Notes: generated from the letters alone by a model not told the origin. A DNA stretch of 64,000 nucleotides from Pseudomonas sp. N040 (GCF_015637705.1 NZ_JADOBE010000008.1:62001-126000), one strand, 5' to 3'; shown: positions 9,090-16,663, counted from the stretch's first letter. A program made the numbers and translations.

Positions 9090-9174
9090 GTAGGCTCGGT
9101 TGAGCGCAGCGAAGCCCAACACGGACCCTGTACTAACCCCGCTGGGCTTCGGCGCGGTGCGCCGCAACCCAACC
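9090..9174. repeat. REP-like repeat pair overlapping the desaturase 3' end
   Basis: The unit at 9090-9120 matches the repeat family whose perfect pair is at 36651-36748 (one-base-level variation). A degenerate inverted copy at 9141-9174 lies inside the last codons of the desaturase gene. Together they can form a long hairpin around the stop codon at 9133-9135. Confidence 0.7.
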
Positions 9175-9927
9175 GGTCAGCCCCACTGCGCTGGCCAGCC
9201 GCGCGCGATACTCCGGGTGCTCGGTGCCCAGCCAGCGATCCCACCAGGTGAAGTACAGTCCGTAGTTATGCCGACCGTATTGGTGGTGCAGGTCGTGGTG
9301 GGTGGTGGTGGTCAGCCAGTCGAACCAGCCGCTGCGGATCATCCAGCGCGGCATCAGTTCATGGCCGCAATGACCGATCACGTTGCGCACGATCATGTGA
9401 ATGCTCCAGAGCAGCTGCACCAGCGGGTGGACCGGCAGCACAAAGGCGAACAGGATCGGAAACGCCGTGTGCAGCAGCGCCTCGCCGGGGTGAAAGGCAT
9501 AGGCGGCCCAAGGCGTCGGCGTGCGGGACAGGTGATGCAGGCGATGCGCCCAGCGCATCAGCCGCGGTTGGTGCAGCAGCCGGTGGGTCCAGTAGAAGTA
9601 CGCATCGTGGGCGACGATCATCAGCAGCAGGCTGTAGCCGGCATACGTCAGGCCGTATTCATCCAGATTCCAGTACAGCTGGCTCCAGCCCTGCCGGGCG
9701 ACCCAGAAGATGCCGACCAGGCTGGCGCCAGCGAACAGGCAGGCGGTGAGCAGCGACCAGCCGATCTCGCGGCGGTAGTTGGCCGGCGTCGGCCGGCGGG
9801 CTTGCAGGCGGCGTCCTTGCAGGCGCTCGCGCAATAGCCAGAGCAACAGGGCGAGCGCCCCGGCGCTGAGCAGGTACTTGATCACGTCGTGCAGCATCGA
9901 GTTCTGCAGGTGGGCGAGGGTCAGCAT
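9133..9927 (-). CDS. Sterol desaturase / fatty acid hydroxylase superfamily membrane enzyme
   Basis: 264-residue integral membrane di-iron oxygenase candidate. The histidine clusters of the superfamily are all present: H107/H115/H119 (HDAYFYWTHRLLH), H128/H131/H132 (HRLHH), H186 and H189, then H210/H211/H214/H215 and H220. Hydrophobic segments lie at about 14-32, 57-77, 94-107 and 150-185. Relatives hydroxylate or desaturate sterols, fatty acids, carotenoids or alkylglycerols; the bacterial substrate here cannot be read from sequence. AGGGAG precedes the ATG. The 55-residue membrane protein gene lies 91 nt upstream, probably in the same transcript. The C-terminal residues are encoded by a REP-like repeat. 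Confidence 0.9.
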   Translation of the reverse strand: MLTLAHLQNSMLHDVIKYLLSAGALALLLWLLRERLQGRRLQARRPTPANYRREIGWSLLTACLFAGASLVGIFWVARQGWSQLYWNLDEYGLTYAGYSLLLMIVAHDAYFYWTHRLLHQPRLMRWAHRLHHLSRTPTPWAAYAFHPGEALLHTAFPILFAFVLPVHPLVQLLWSIHMIVRNVIGHCGHELMPRWMIRSGWFDWLTTTTHHDLHHQYGRHNYGLYFTWWDRWLGTEHPEYRARLASAVGLTGWVAAHRAEAQRG

Positions 9928-10018
9928 CTGGTGTTCTCCCTGTTGCGCCAGCGCAGGTTGCCCGGCTGGCGGTGCGAGCGGTGGTCGATTCGGTGCGGGA
10001 CTGGTCGGAGCGCTGCGT

Positions 10019-10186
10019 TCAGCTGCACCAGTTGGTGCAGCCGGTGTAGGGCAGGTCCCAGTTGTCGAGGCGCCACTGCTGCTGGTTGTCGCCGAGTTTG
10101 GCCAGGCACAGCAGCAGGCTGAGGATGACCGCGCCGAGCAGGCAGGCGGGCAGGGTCTTGCGGGTAACAGCGTTGAGTCCGGGCAT
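10019..10186 (-). CDS. Small membrane peptide (55 residues) with C-terminal CxxxC
   Basis: Short gene not recognised as a known family. The ATG has a near-consensus GGAGGA ribosome site eight bases upstream. The peptide has a basic N-terminus (Arg9, Lys10), one hydrophobic helix (about 11-29), and a polar, aromatic tail with three Trp residues and a terminal GCTNWCS, giving Cys50 and Cys54. The tail would be periplasmic. It precedes the desaturase by 91 nt and follows membrane-anchored AraC regulator 2 by 106 nt. Its leader carries conserved element B. By position it is the counterpart of the 83-residue protein, although the protein sequences are not obviously alike. Confidence 0.6.
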   Translation of the reverse strand: MPGLNAVTRKTLPACLLGAVILSLLLCLAKLGDNQQQWRLDNWDLPYTGCTNWCS

Positions 10187-10275
10187 GGGGCAATCCTCCG
10201 TGGGGTGTGGACTGCAGCTTGGCGCTGCAGGCCGCGGAGTGCTTGCCGATTAGTTGCAGACCGTTGGCCGATTCC

Positions 10276-10294
10276 GAAATTGCGCAGCTATTTC
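10276..10294. promoter_or_regulatory. Conserved leader element, copy B
   Basis: Partner of the element at 9006-9024. Here the arms form a cleaner inverted repeat (GAAAT/ATTTC). The left edge is 90 nt upstream of the 55-residue peptide start, and the right edge touches the stop codon of AraC regulator 2, so the operator-like site and the gene end overlap. Confidence 0.45.
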
Positions 10295-11363
10295 AGTTTT
10301 CGCCAAGCTTTTCCCGGCGGAATTCACTCGGTGTAACGCCCAGTTGGGCCTTGAAGGCGCGATTGAACGGGCCGATGGAGGCGAAACCGACATCCAGGGC
10401 GATGCTCAGCACCGGCAGGCGGCGGCGTGCCGGGTCGCTGAGCTGGGCGCAGGCCGCCTCGATGCGGAACTGGTTGAGGTAGGTGTTGAAGTTGCGCTGG
10501 CCCAGTGCGCCGTTGATCAGCCGGCGCAGGCGGTATTCGGCCAGCCCCAGGTGGCTGGCCAGGTCGCCGACGCTGAGGCTTTCGCGGCGCCACAGCTGCT
10601 CGACCTGCATCGCCTGCTGCAGGCGCTGCAGCGCCGGCTGGTCGGGACCGGGTACGCCGCCGCTATCCGCGGCAGCCGTCGGGTGGGGCCTGGCTGCGGG
10701 CGGCGCGAGCAATTCGAGCAGGGCCTCCAGGCGCAGGCTCAGCCACAGCGCGCCAAGGCAGATGCCGAGCAGGTTGAGCAGGTCGAGCCAGACGGGAAGA
10801 TAGCCCTGTGGCTGACCCAGCTCCAGCAGTTCCACCAGCAGCACCGTGAGGATATACAGGCCGATCCCTGGGCCCAGCCACAGGCGCAAATGGCGCCGCG
10901 GCAGCAGCAGGTCGCTGCCATGGTTGCGCCCGATCAGCCACAGCACATGGCCAACCAGCAGCCCGGCAAACAGGTGCTGGAACAGGTCCAGCAGCTGCCG
11001 GTTGGCGGCGTTGTGCGGCATGCCCAGCCACACCAGCGGCATGCTGCCGAGGGCAAGCACGGGCAGGGCATGCAGCCAGTGCCAGCGCAACTCGTCGTCG
11101 AACAGGGCCTGACCGAACAGCCAGAACAGGGCTGGCGCGAGGGTGGCCAGCATCACCAGCGGCACGCGCAGCGGCAGCGGCATGCCGGCATCGAAGCCGC
11201 CCGAGGTCAGCAGGTAGCCGCCGATGCACAGCACCAGACCCAGGCACAGCAGGCGGCTGGTGTGGCGTGGCGGCTGCAGCAGGCGCAGGCCTAGCAGGGC
11301 CAGCAGGCCGAGCCCGGCGCCGCGCAGCAGCAGGTCGGCAATCTGTTCCGGGGCTACAGGCAT
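10293..11363 (-). CDS. Membrane-anchored AraC-type transcriptional regulator, copy 2
   Basis: 356-residue paralogue of the protein at 7615-8676. It has the same layout: an N-terminal multi-helix membrane domain (about 10-215) with a shared LRLLQPP and LRLWLGPGIG pattern, a Pro/Ala-rich linker (about 218-240), and an AraC domain (about 250-352) with ASHLGLAEYRLRRLING and ALDVGFASIGPFNRAF. The almost unchanged DNA-binding domains suggest that the two recognise similar sites, while the sensor halves may detect different cues. It lies 33 nt downstream of the metallo-beta-lactamase-fold gene, so probably in its operon, and upstream of the 55-residue peptide and desaturase. Confidence 0.88.
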   Translation of the reverse strand: MPVAPEQIADLLLRGAGLGLLALLGLRLLQPPRHTSRLLCLGLVLCIGGYLLTSGGFDAGMPLPLRVPLVMLATLAPALFWLFGQALFDDELRWHWLHALPVLALGSMPLVWLGMPHNAANRQLLDLFQHLFAGLLVGHVLWLIGRNHGSDLLLPRRHLRLWLGPGIGLYILTVLLVELLELGQPQGYLPVWLDLLNLLGICLGALWLSLRLEALLELLAPPAARPHPTAAADSGGVPGPDQPALQRLQQAMQVEQLWRRESLSVGDLASHLGLAEYRLRRLINGALGQRNFNTYLNQFRIEAACAQLSDPARRRLPVLSIALDVGFASIGPFNRAFKAQLGVTPSEFRREKLGEN

Positions 11364-11396
11364 CTACGCATCTTCCTCGGTGGCGGGGCGACCAGT

Positions 11397-12452
11397 CTAG
11401 CCTGCCGGCCGGGCCAGTGGTGCTACCCGCCAGTGTTCGCCGGGTTGCGGTGCGCGGAATTCGTGGTGGGCGACATGCCGGTCCTGCAGGGCATGCTGCA
11501 GGGCCATCGGCGGGGCGAACTGGCCCTCGTCGCTGAGGCGGAAGGTGCCGAAGTGAATCGCCATGCTGCACTGCGATTGCAGTTGCTGGTGGGCCTGCAC
11601 GGCATCGTCCGGGTCCATGTGGTTGTCGCGCATGAACCAGCGTGGCGCATAGGCACCGATCGGCAGTGCGGCAAAGCGCATTGCTCCGAAGCGCTGGTTG
11701 ATCAGGCGAAATTCCGGCCCCAGGCCGCTGTCGCCGGGGAACAGCACAGGACCGTCGGGTGACTCCAGCACGAAGCCCAGCCACAGCGTCTGGTTAGTAT
11801 CGGCGCGGCTGCGCGCCGACCAGTGCTGCACCGGCACCGCGTGCAGGGTGAGCTGGTCGTCCAGCGGCAGGCTCTGCCACCAGTCCAGTTCGTTGATCCG
11901 GGTAAAGCCGCTTTCAGCAATCAGCGCGGCATTGCCCAGGCCGGTCACCACCCGGGCCTGCGGGAAGCGCTCGGCCAGTTGCGCCAGGCTGTCGAGGTCG
12001 AGGTGGTCGTAGTGGTTGTGGCTGACCAGGATCAGGTCGATCGCCGGCAGCTGGTCCAGGCTCAGGCCCGGCGGGTGATGGCGCCGCGGGCCGATGAACT
12101 GGAACGGGCTGACCCGCTGCGACCAGACCGGGTCGGTGAGGATGTTCAGGCCGTGCAGCTGGAGCAGCAGGGTCGCGTGGTTGATATAGGTGACGTGCAG
12201 CTCGCTGCCGGCGACCCGCTCGGCCAGCACCGGCGGTTCGGCCGGACCCGGCTGCTCGATCCAGGCCGGTTGCGGTGCGCGGCTGAACTGCCACTTGAGC
12301 AGGCTCCACAGGTTCTTGTGCGGCTTGGGCTCGATATTGTGGAACTGCTTGCCGTCGAAATGCGCGGTGGCGGGCCCTTGATGGCCGGGGGCGCCGCGGC
12401 CGAGGAAGCTGTCCAGGTTGATTTTCCAGGCGGGGCGGGCGGAGCTGGGCAT
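11397..12452 (-). CDS. Metallo-beta-lactamase-fold hydrolase, NAPE-PLD/RomA-like
   Basis: 351-residue predicted cytosolic Zn-dependent hydrolase. The HxHxDH metal site is seen as H145, H147, D149 and H150 (SHNHYDHLD), followed by a histidine in VQHWS, the GDSG segment with its metal-bridging Asp, and a final HFGTF histidine. The N-terminal about 80 residues with the YINHATLLLQ strand resemble N-acyl-phosphatidylethanolamine phospholipase D-like and RomA proteins rather than true beta-lactamases. A phospholipid or lipid-like substrate is therefore plausible but not proven. It heads a probable operon with AraC regulator 2, divergent from rluE over 86 bp. Confidence 0.87.
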   Translation of the reverse strand: MPSSARPAWKINLDSFLGRGAPGHQGPATAHFDGKQFHNIEPKPHKNLWSLLKWQFSRAPQPAWIEQPGPAEPPVLAERVAGSELHVTYINHATLLLQLHGLNILTDPVWSQRVSPFQFIGPRRHHPPGLSLDQLPAIDLILVSHNHYDHLDLDSLAQLAERFPQARVVTGLGNAALIAESGFTRINELDWWQSLPLDDQLTLHAVPVQHWSARSRADTNQTLWLGFVLESPDGPVLFPGDSGLGPEFRLINQRFGAMRFAALPIGAYAPRWFMRDNHMDPDDAVQAHQQLQSQCSMAIHFGTFRLSDEGQFAPPMALQHALQDRHVAHHEFRAPQPGEHWRVAPLARPAG

Positions 12453-12538
12453 GGCCGGTAAACTCGAGCTTGCGAAAGGGTTGCGGCAGAACCTAGCATG
12501 CCACTCCTGCCCAGCGCCCGGCCAAGTGTTTTCCAGTC

Positions 12539-13183
12539 ATGTCACGTCCTCCGCGCAGCGACAAGCGCCCGCCCTCTCGCCCCCTGTCCGGCCGTACCCC
12601 GGCGCCGCGCCGGGTGGCCAAGGCGGCGCCGGCCGAGCCGCGCCTGCTGCTGTTCAACAAGCCGTTCGATGTGCTGACCCAGTTCAGCGGCGGCGAGGGG
12701 CGCGCCACGCTCAAGGATTTCATCGAGGTGGCGGGCGTGTATCCGGCCGGGCGGCTCGACCGCGACAGTGAAGGCTTGCTGCTGCTGACCAATGATGGCC
12801 GCCTGCAGGCGCGTATTGCCGACCCCAAACACAAACTGGCGAAAACCTACTGGGTGCAGGTCGAGGGCGTGGCGGATGAGGCGCACCTGCAGCGCTTGCG
12901 CGCCGGGGTGGAACTGAATGACGGCCTGACCCTGCCGGCCGAGGCGCGCCTGCTGCCGGAGCCGCACCTGTGGCCGCGCGACCCGCCGGTACGCTTTCGC
13001 CAGCGTGTGCCGACCTGCTGGCTGGAGCTGGTGATTCGCGAGGGGCGCAACCGCCAGGTACGCCGGATGACGGCAGCTGTCGGCCTGCCGACCCTGCGCC
13101 TGGTGCGGGTGCGCATCGGGCCCTGGAGCCTGGATGGCCTGGCGCCTGGAGAGTGGCGCGAAGTCGATGCGCAACTGCCCTGA
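12539..13183 (+). CDS. rluE: 23S rRNA pseudouridine(2457) synthase
   Basis: 214-residue RsuA-family pseudouridine synthase. Catalytic Asp74 lies in GRLDRDSEG, and the family motifs [11 protein letters not shown] and [23 protein letters not shown] are intact. It lacks an S4 domain and has a short basic, Pro-rich N-terminal tail (1-33), as in RluE. The [12 protein letters not shown] and [11 protein letters not shown] segments closely match E. coli RluE, which modifies U2457 in the peptidyl-transferase region. It ends seven bases before the convergent globin stop. Confidence 0.92.
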   Translation: MSRPPRSDKRPPSRPLSGRTPAPRRVAKAAPAEPRLLLFNKPFDVLTQFSGGEGRATLKDFIEVAGVYPAGRLDRDSEGLLLLTNDGRLQARIADPKHKLAKTYWVQVEGVADEAHLQRLRAGVELNDGLTLPAEARLLPEPHLWPRDPPVRFRQRVPTCWLELVIREGRNRQVRRMTAAVGLPTLRLVRVRIGPWSLDGLAPGEWREVDAQLP

Positions 13184-13189
13184 ATGGAC

Positions 13190-13582
13190 TCAGTAGCCGG
13201 CCTTGATCACATCGACACCCTTGTTCAGTACTTCGCGCCAGGCCAGGCGGACCTTGTCGTCGTACTGTTTGTCGTGCTCGGCAATCGTCAGCATCAGGGC
13301 GTCCAGCCACAGGCTGTAGAGTTCCGGCCGAATGTTCAGGCCTGCGCGCGAGTGTGACTGCCCGAGGGCGCGCAGCTTGGTGTCGGGCATGCCGCGGGCG
13401 AACATCACCAGGTTGAGAATGCCCTGGCGCAACAGCTGTTTCTGCGCCGGCATGTCGGTCTGCGCGAACCTTTCGCGAATCTCCGGCGAGCTGGCGAGGA
13501 AGTGGCGGTAAAAGTCATCGAAAAAAGTAGCGCTGGCACAGCACCGGCCATAGCTCTGCATGACCAGATCGGTAGGTTTCAT
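13190..13582 (-). CDS. Globin-family protein
   Basis: 130-residue single-domain globin-like protein. The ATG at 13582 has an AGGAG site; an upstream in-frame extension translates the hairpin region and is rejected. Helices follow the globin pattern, with a CD-corner Phe39 (IRERF) and a probable proximal haem ligand His77 (GQSHSRAGL). Likely roles are oxygen or NO binding or haem-based sensing, not determinable here. It lies 55 nt downstream of the DUF2788 gene, with a GC-rich hairpin between. Confidence 0.8.
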   Translation of the reverse strand: MKPTDLVMQSYGRCCASATFFDDFYRHFLASSPEIRERFAQTDMPAQKQLLRQGILNLVMFARGMPDTKLRALGQSHSRAGLNIRPELYSLWLDALMLTIAEHDKQYDDKVRLAWREVLNKGVDVIKAGY

Positions 13583-13604
13583 TGGCGCTCCTGAACGGTG
13601 GAAT

Positions 13605-13633
13605 GCCTGGCGTCGCGGGCCGCGACGCCAGGC
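13605..13633 (-). terminator. Strong GC-rich hairpin between DUF2788 and globin genes
   Basis: Perfect 14-bp arms (13605-13618 and 13620-13633) around a single base, just after the DUF2788 stop and about 22 nt before the globin start. No T-run follows on the minus strand, so it looks more like an mRNA-stabilising or partial attenuation hairpin than a classical terminator. Confidence 0.5.
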
Positions 13634-13637
13634 GGAT

Positions 13638-13853
13638 TTAGTTGATGCCCTGGGTGACTTCGATGATGTAGCCGATGATCGGTTTGGCCGCAAAGGCGAA
13701 CAGGCACAGGCCCAGGCCGAGAAACAGGATGGCGGTGCCCAGGCGGCCGGCCTTGGAGGTCTTGGCCAGGTCCCAGATGATGAAGGCCATGAACAGCATC
13801 AGCCCGCTGACCAGAACGTACATCATCAGGGCTTCGAACTGTTCGGTTTCCAT
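13638..13853 (-). CDS. DUF2788 small inner-membrane protein
   Basis: 71-residue protein with two hydrophobic helices (about 10-28 and 40-62) separated by a basic loop containing KTSKAGRLGT, the signature stretch of the DUF2788 family common in Pseudomonas. Function unknown. A GAGG precedes the ATG. It is followed by a hairpin and the globin gene on the same strand, so limited read-through into the globin is possible. Confidence 0.85.
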   Translation of the reverse strand: METEQFEALMMYVLVSGLMLFMAFIIWDLAKTSKAGRLGTAILFLGLGLCLFAFAAKPIIGYIIEVTQGIN

Positions 13854-13932
13854 GCGGGCCTCGGGCTGTTGCGGGGGTGCTGCCGGTTGCGGGCGGCGAT
13901 TATACGCGCTGGAGGCGGTTTTCGCCTGCCAT

Positions 13933-14412
13933 TCAGCTGCGCAAGTGCTCCAGGGGCAGTTCGGTGCTGCTGAGTACCTGGTTCAGCACGAAGCTGGAAC
14001 GCACGCTGGTCACGCCTTCGATGCGGGTCAGCTGGCCAAGCAGGAATTGCTGGTAGTGATCCATGTCGGCCACCACCACTTTCAGCTGATAGTCGGCGTC
14101 CACCCCGGTGACCAGGCTGCATTCGAGCACTTCCGGGCATTTGCGGATGGCACTCTCGAAGCCCTCGAAGCGCTCCGGGGTGTGCCGGTCCATGCCGACC
14201 AGCACGTAGGCGGTCAGGGTCAGGCCGAGTTTCTTGCGATCCAGCAGGGCAACCTGGCGCAGGATGTAGCCGTCATCCTCCAGCTGCTTGACCCGCCGCG
14301 AGCAGGGCGAGGGCGACAGGCCGATGCGCTCGGCCAGTTCCTGGTTGGAAATGCGCGAGTCGCGCTGCAGTTCGGCGAGAATCTTCAGGTCATAGCGGTC
14401 AAGTTTGTTCAT
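13933..14412 (-). CDS. Lrp/AsnC-family transcriptional regulator
   Basis: 159-residue regulator with an N-terminal winged helix (QRDSRISNQELAERIGLSPSPCSRRVKQLE, shown only as its region at about residues 13-42) and a C-terminal RAM/AsnC ligand domain (about 65-150) containing VTGVDADYQL. The ATG at 14412 has a GGAAG site upstream; an alternative ATG eight codons earlier has none. The DNA upstream (14413-14560) is AT-richer than its surroundings, as expected for autoregulation. No divergent partner gene is visible, so targets cannot be inferred. The amino-acid effector is unknown. Confidence 0.9.
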   Translation of the reverse strand: MNKLDRYDLKILAELQRDSRISNQELAERIGLSPSPCSRRVKQLEDDGYILRQVALLDRKKLGLTLTAYVLVGMDRHTPERFEGFESAIRKCPEVLECSLVTGVDADYQLKVVVADMDHYQQFLLGQLTRIEGVTSVRSSFVLNQVLSSTELPLEHLRS

Positions 14413-14684
14413 TTTAGCTTCCGACAGTTTGTTCATTGCCGATAATGATGCGCTTGCGCTGATTTATTGCGCAATTAAGCTTTTTCTGTGCAATCTTCGC
14501 AAGCATCTTTCGCGCTACCGGGGTTAAGCTGGTTTCCAGTTTCAAGGCCCGGACTTCATCGTCCATGCGGTTCGCCCAACCAGGCCGACCGCCGCCGCAG
14601 GTCCTACCGGATCACGTGGCTACCGGGTCCGCCCAGCCCAACCAGGCGGGCGCGAAAAATGGCGTTACCCCCGCCAGAGCCGGA

Positions 14685-14726
14685 CGCAAGAAAAAGGGCA
14701 GCCCCGGGGCTGCCCTTTTTCTTGCG
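14685..14726. terminator. Bidirectional terminator, perfect 42-nt palindrome
   Basis: Arms 14685-14705 and 14706-14726 are perfectly complementary over 21 bp: a G/C core flanked by A-run and T-run on both sides, so it can end transcription in either direction. It lies 35 nt beyond the MAPEG gene stop. The rest of the 348-bp gap 14413-14760 holds the Lrp gene promoter side and no convincing ORF. Confidence 0.85.
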
Positions 14727-14760
14727 CGGGGTTTCGCTCCCCGCGGCCAGGCGCCGGCAG

Positions 14761-15177
14761 CTACAGCAGGCCACCCAGTTTCAGCAGCCACCAGGCGAGA
14801 ATCAGCACCTGCACCAGATAGCTGGCAAAGCGCACCCAGACAAAGATCGGAGCGGTACTCAGCAGGTGTACGCAGGATTGCAGCAGGCGTGCGCCGAGGA
14901 GCGTGCCGGCCAGCGGGTCGGTGATCGCGGTCTGCCCGGCCAGCAGCGCATAGAGCAGCACGGCCGCTTGCCCAGGCAGGTTTTCCAGGCAATTGGCATA
15001 GGCGCGGGTCAGGCGCTGGCCGAAGCCGGGAACATCGCTGCCGTCGGCATTGAAGGCATTCACCGCCTTGTGTCCGCCCATCACCTTGATGCCGCGCATG
15101 TTGGCCAGCAGGACGACCAGGAAAAGGCTCCAGCCAACCAGGCCGAGCAGGGCGATCGCACTTGCAGAAAGGGGCAT
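14761..15177 (-). CDS. MAPEG-family membrane protein
   Basis: 138-residue protein with four hydrophobic helices (about 5-25, 63-83, 85-105 and 115-137). The ENLPGQAAVLLYAL segment and the preceding RAYANC match the MAPEG family (membrane-associated proteins in eicosanoid and glutathione metabolism), whose bacterial members are mostly uncharacterised and may have glutathione-dependent activity. AGAGGAAA precedes the ATG. It is downstream of fieF on the same strand and ends before the palindromic terminator at 14685-14726. Confidence 0.85.
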   Translation of the reverse strand: MPLSASAIALLGLVGWSLFLVVLLANMRGIKVMGGHKAVNAFNADGSDVPGFGQRLTRAYANCLENLPGQAAVLLYALLAGQTAITDPLAGTLLGARLLQSCVHLLSTAPIFVWVRFASYLVQVLILAWWLLKLGGLL

Positions 15178-15221
15178 GAGGTTTCCTCTTGTGTTTATGC
15201 AGGGTGGCTGCGGGATTCAGC

Positions 15222-16124
15222 TCAGAGCGGGGGAGTGGCGTCCTGCGAGCGTTCCTTGGGGTCGGCATGCACCAGCACTTCGGTCCGTGGGAACTCGCGG
15301 TGAATCGCCGCCTCGGCAGCATCGCAGAGCGCATGTGCCTGAATCAAGGGCAGTTCGGCCGGCATCTCCACGTGCAGTTGCACATGCCAGTGGCTGCCGG
15401 AGATGCGCGAGCGCAGGTCATGCACGCCGAGCACGCCGGGAACCTCGACGACCAGTTCGAGCATGCGTTCGGTGACTTCCACCGGCAGCTCCTGGTCCAT
15501 CAGCACGGCGATCGACTGGCGGCCGATGCCGATGGCGCTCCACAGGATGTAGAAGGCGATGCCCAGGCCGAACAGCGCATCGACCCGGTTCCAGCCGAGG
15601 CCGGCGAGGACCAGCGCCAGCAGGATGCTGCCGTTGAGCAGCAGGTCGGACTTGTAATGCAGGGCATCGGCATGCACCGCCGTCGAGCCGGTCTCGCGCA
15701 CCACATGCCGTTGCAGCAGCAGCAGGGCCGCGGTCAGCACCAGCGACAGCAGGATCACCGCAATGCCCAGCCCTTCGGCCGCCAGCGGCTGCGGGTTGTT
15801 GAGGCGCTCGATGGCGTGGGCGCCGATCAGCACCGCACTGATGCTGATGAACAGCGCCTGTGCCAGCCCGGCCAGGGCCTCGGCCTTGCCATGCCCGTAG
15901 CGATGGTCTTCATCAGCCGGCTTGAGCGCGTAATGCACGGCCAGCAGGTTGAGAAAGGATGCCGCGGCGTCCATCAGCGAGTCGGTGAGGCCGGCCAGCA
16001 GGCTGACCGAGCCGCTCAGCCACCAAGCGATGGCCTTGGCGATGATCAGGCTGCAGGCGACTGCCAGCGAGGCGCCGGTGGCCAGACGCAGCAGGCGTGC
16101 ATGTTCGGCGCTGGTGCTGATCAT
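15222..16124 (-). CDS. fieF: Cation diffusion facilitator, FieF/YiiP type
   Basis: 300-residue divalent-metal/proton antiporter of the inner membrane exporting Zn(II), Fe(II) or Cd(II). Six helices span about 13-215; helix II carries the metal-binding Asp48 and Asp52 (LTDSLMD), the following loop has HRYGHGKAE, and helix V shows a His/Asp pair in HADALHYKSDLL. The cytosolic C-terminal domain (about 215-290) has HDLRSR and HVQLHVEM with metal-site histidines. It overlaps the upstream lipoprotein gene by four bases. Confidence 0.9.
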   Translation of the reverse strand: MISTSAEHARLLRLATGASLAVACSLIIAKAIAWWLSGSVSLLAGLTDSLMDAAASFLNLLAVHYALKPADEDHRYGHGKAEALAGLAQALFISISAVLIGAHAIERLNNPQPLAAEGLGIAVILLSLVLTAALLLLQRHVVRETGSTAVHADALHYKSDLLLNGSILLALVLAGLGWNRVDALFGLGIAFYILWSAIGIGRQSIAVLMDQELPVEVTERMLELVVEVPGVLGVHDLRSRISGSHWHVQLHVEMPAELPLIQAHALCDAAEAAIHREFPRTEVLVHADPKERSQDATPPL

Positions 16125-16540
16125 GCTGTCGGCCGCAGGCCGAGGCTGGCCAGTTGCTGCAGGTTGCCGCGCTGCTGGAGCAGGGAGGGGTTGTCCAGCG
16201 GCAGGGAGTGTCCGGTTTGCTCCTCGATGATGGTCTTGAGGCGCAGGTTGTCAATGCTGCCATCCGGGTTGATGGCTTTTTGCAGCAGCGCGGGATCGAC
16301 TTGGGCATGCTTGCCGCCGGGCAGGTAGATGGCGCCGGTGATGAAGTCCACGGCAAACGCCAGCAAGCCGGGGATGATGTAGAACAGCAGGCCGATGGCG
16401 TCCATGACGGCAATCGCCGGATCGATCTTGCCGCTGATCTGGCCGCGCCGCTCCGGATAGAAGATGGTGCCGCAGGCCGCCAGCTGGCTGACAAGGGCCA
16501 GGCAGAACGCGCTGCCGACGAGTTTGTGTGGTGTGCGCAT
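16121..16540 (-). CDS. Conserved putative lipoprotein
   Basis: 139-residue protein with a lipoprotein signal ending in LAAC (Cys23), followed by a segment GTIFYPERRGQ and a hydrophobic stretch (about 48-72) containing DAIGLLFYIIPGLLAFAVDF. Similar proteins occur in pseudomonads without known function. The start at 16540 is chosen because it gives the lipobox at the usual distance and because a TATAGT-like -10 on the minus strand (16586-16581) would start transcription inside the longer reading. It overlaps fieF by four bases (ATGA), so translation is coupled. Confidence 0.75.
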   Translation of the reverse strand: MRTPHKLVGSAFCLALVSQLAACGTIFYPERRGQISGKIDPAIAVMDAIGLLFYIIPGLLAFAVDFITGAIYLPGGKHAQVDPALLQKAINPDGSIDNLRLKTIIEEQTGHSLPLDNPSLLQQRGNLQQLASLGLRPTA

Positions 16541-16628
16541 AGTCATCAGGGCTGCAAAGGATGAGTTGAAATGGGCCATCACTATAACACCGGGCGTATG
16601 TCCCGAGAGTTGCCCAAGGCTGCAAGGG

Positions 16629-16634
16629 TATAAT
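16629..16634 (+). promoter_or_regulatory. Candidate -10 box of hrpB
   Basis: A perfect TATAAT hexamer 30 nt upstream of the hrpB ATG in the divergent region shared with the lipoprotein gene. I cannot point to a good -35 hexamer at the right distance. Confidence 0.4.
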
Positions 16635-16663
16635 CGCGTCTCATTCTGTGAAGCAGGCCGCTG

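Noticed and set aside
9014..9244. 76-residue minus-strand frame overlapping the desaturase end
   Set aside because: Out of frame with the desaturase and made of repeat sequence; its tail only resembles the AraC C-terminus because of the shared leader element.
10019..10186. Homology between the 55- and 83-residue membrane proteins
   Set aside because: They share position and topology, but I could not align their sequences beyond a hydrophobic helix, so homology is not claimed.
14488..15303. 271-residue plus-strand frame across the palindromic terminator
   Set aside because: Crosses a terminator and is antisense to the MAPEG gene; no ribosome site or recognisable domain.
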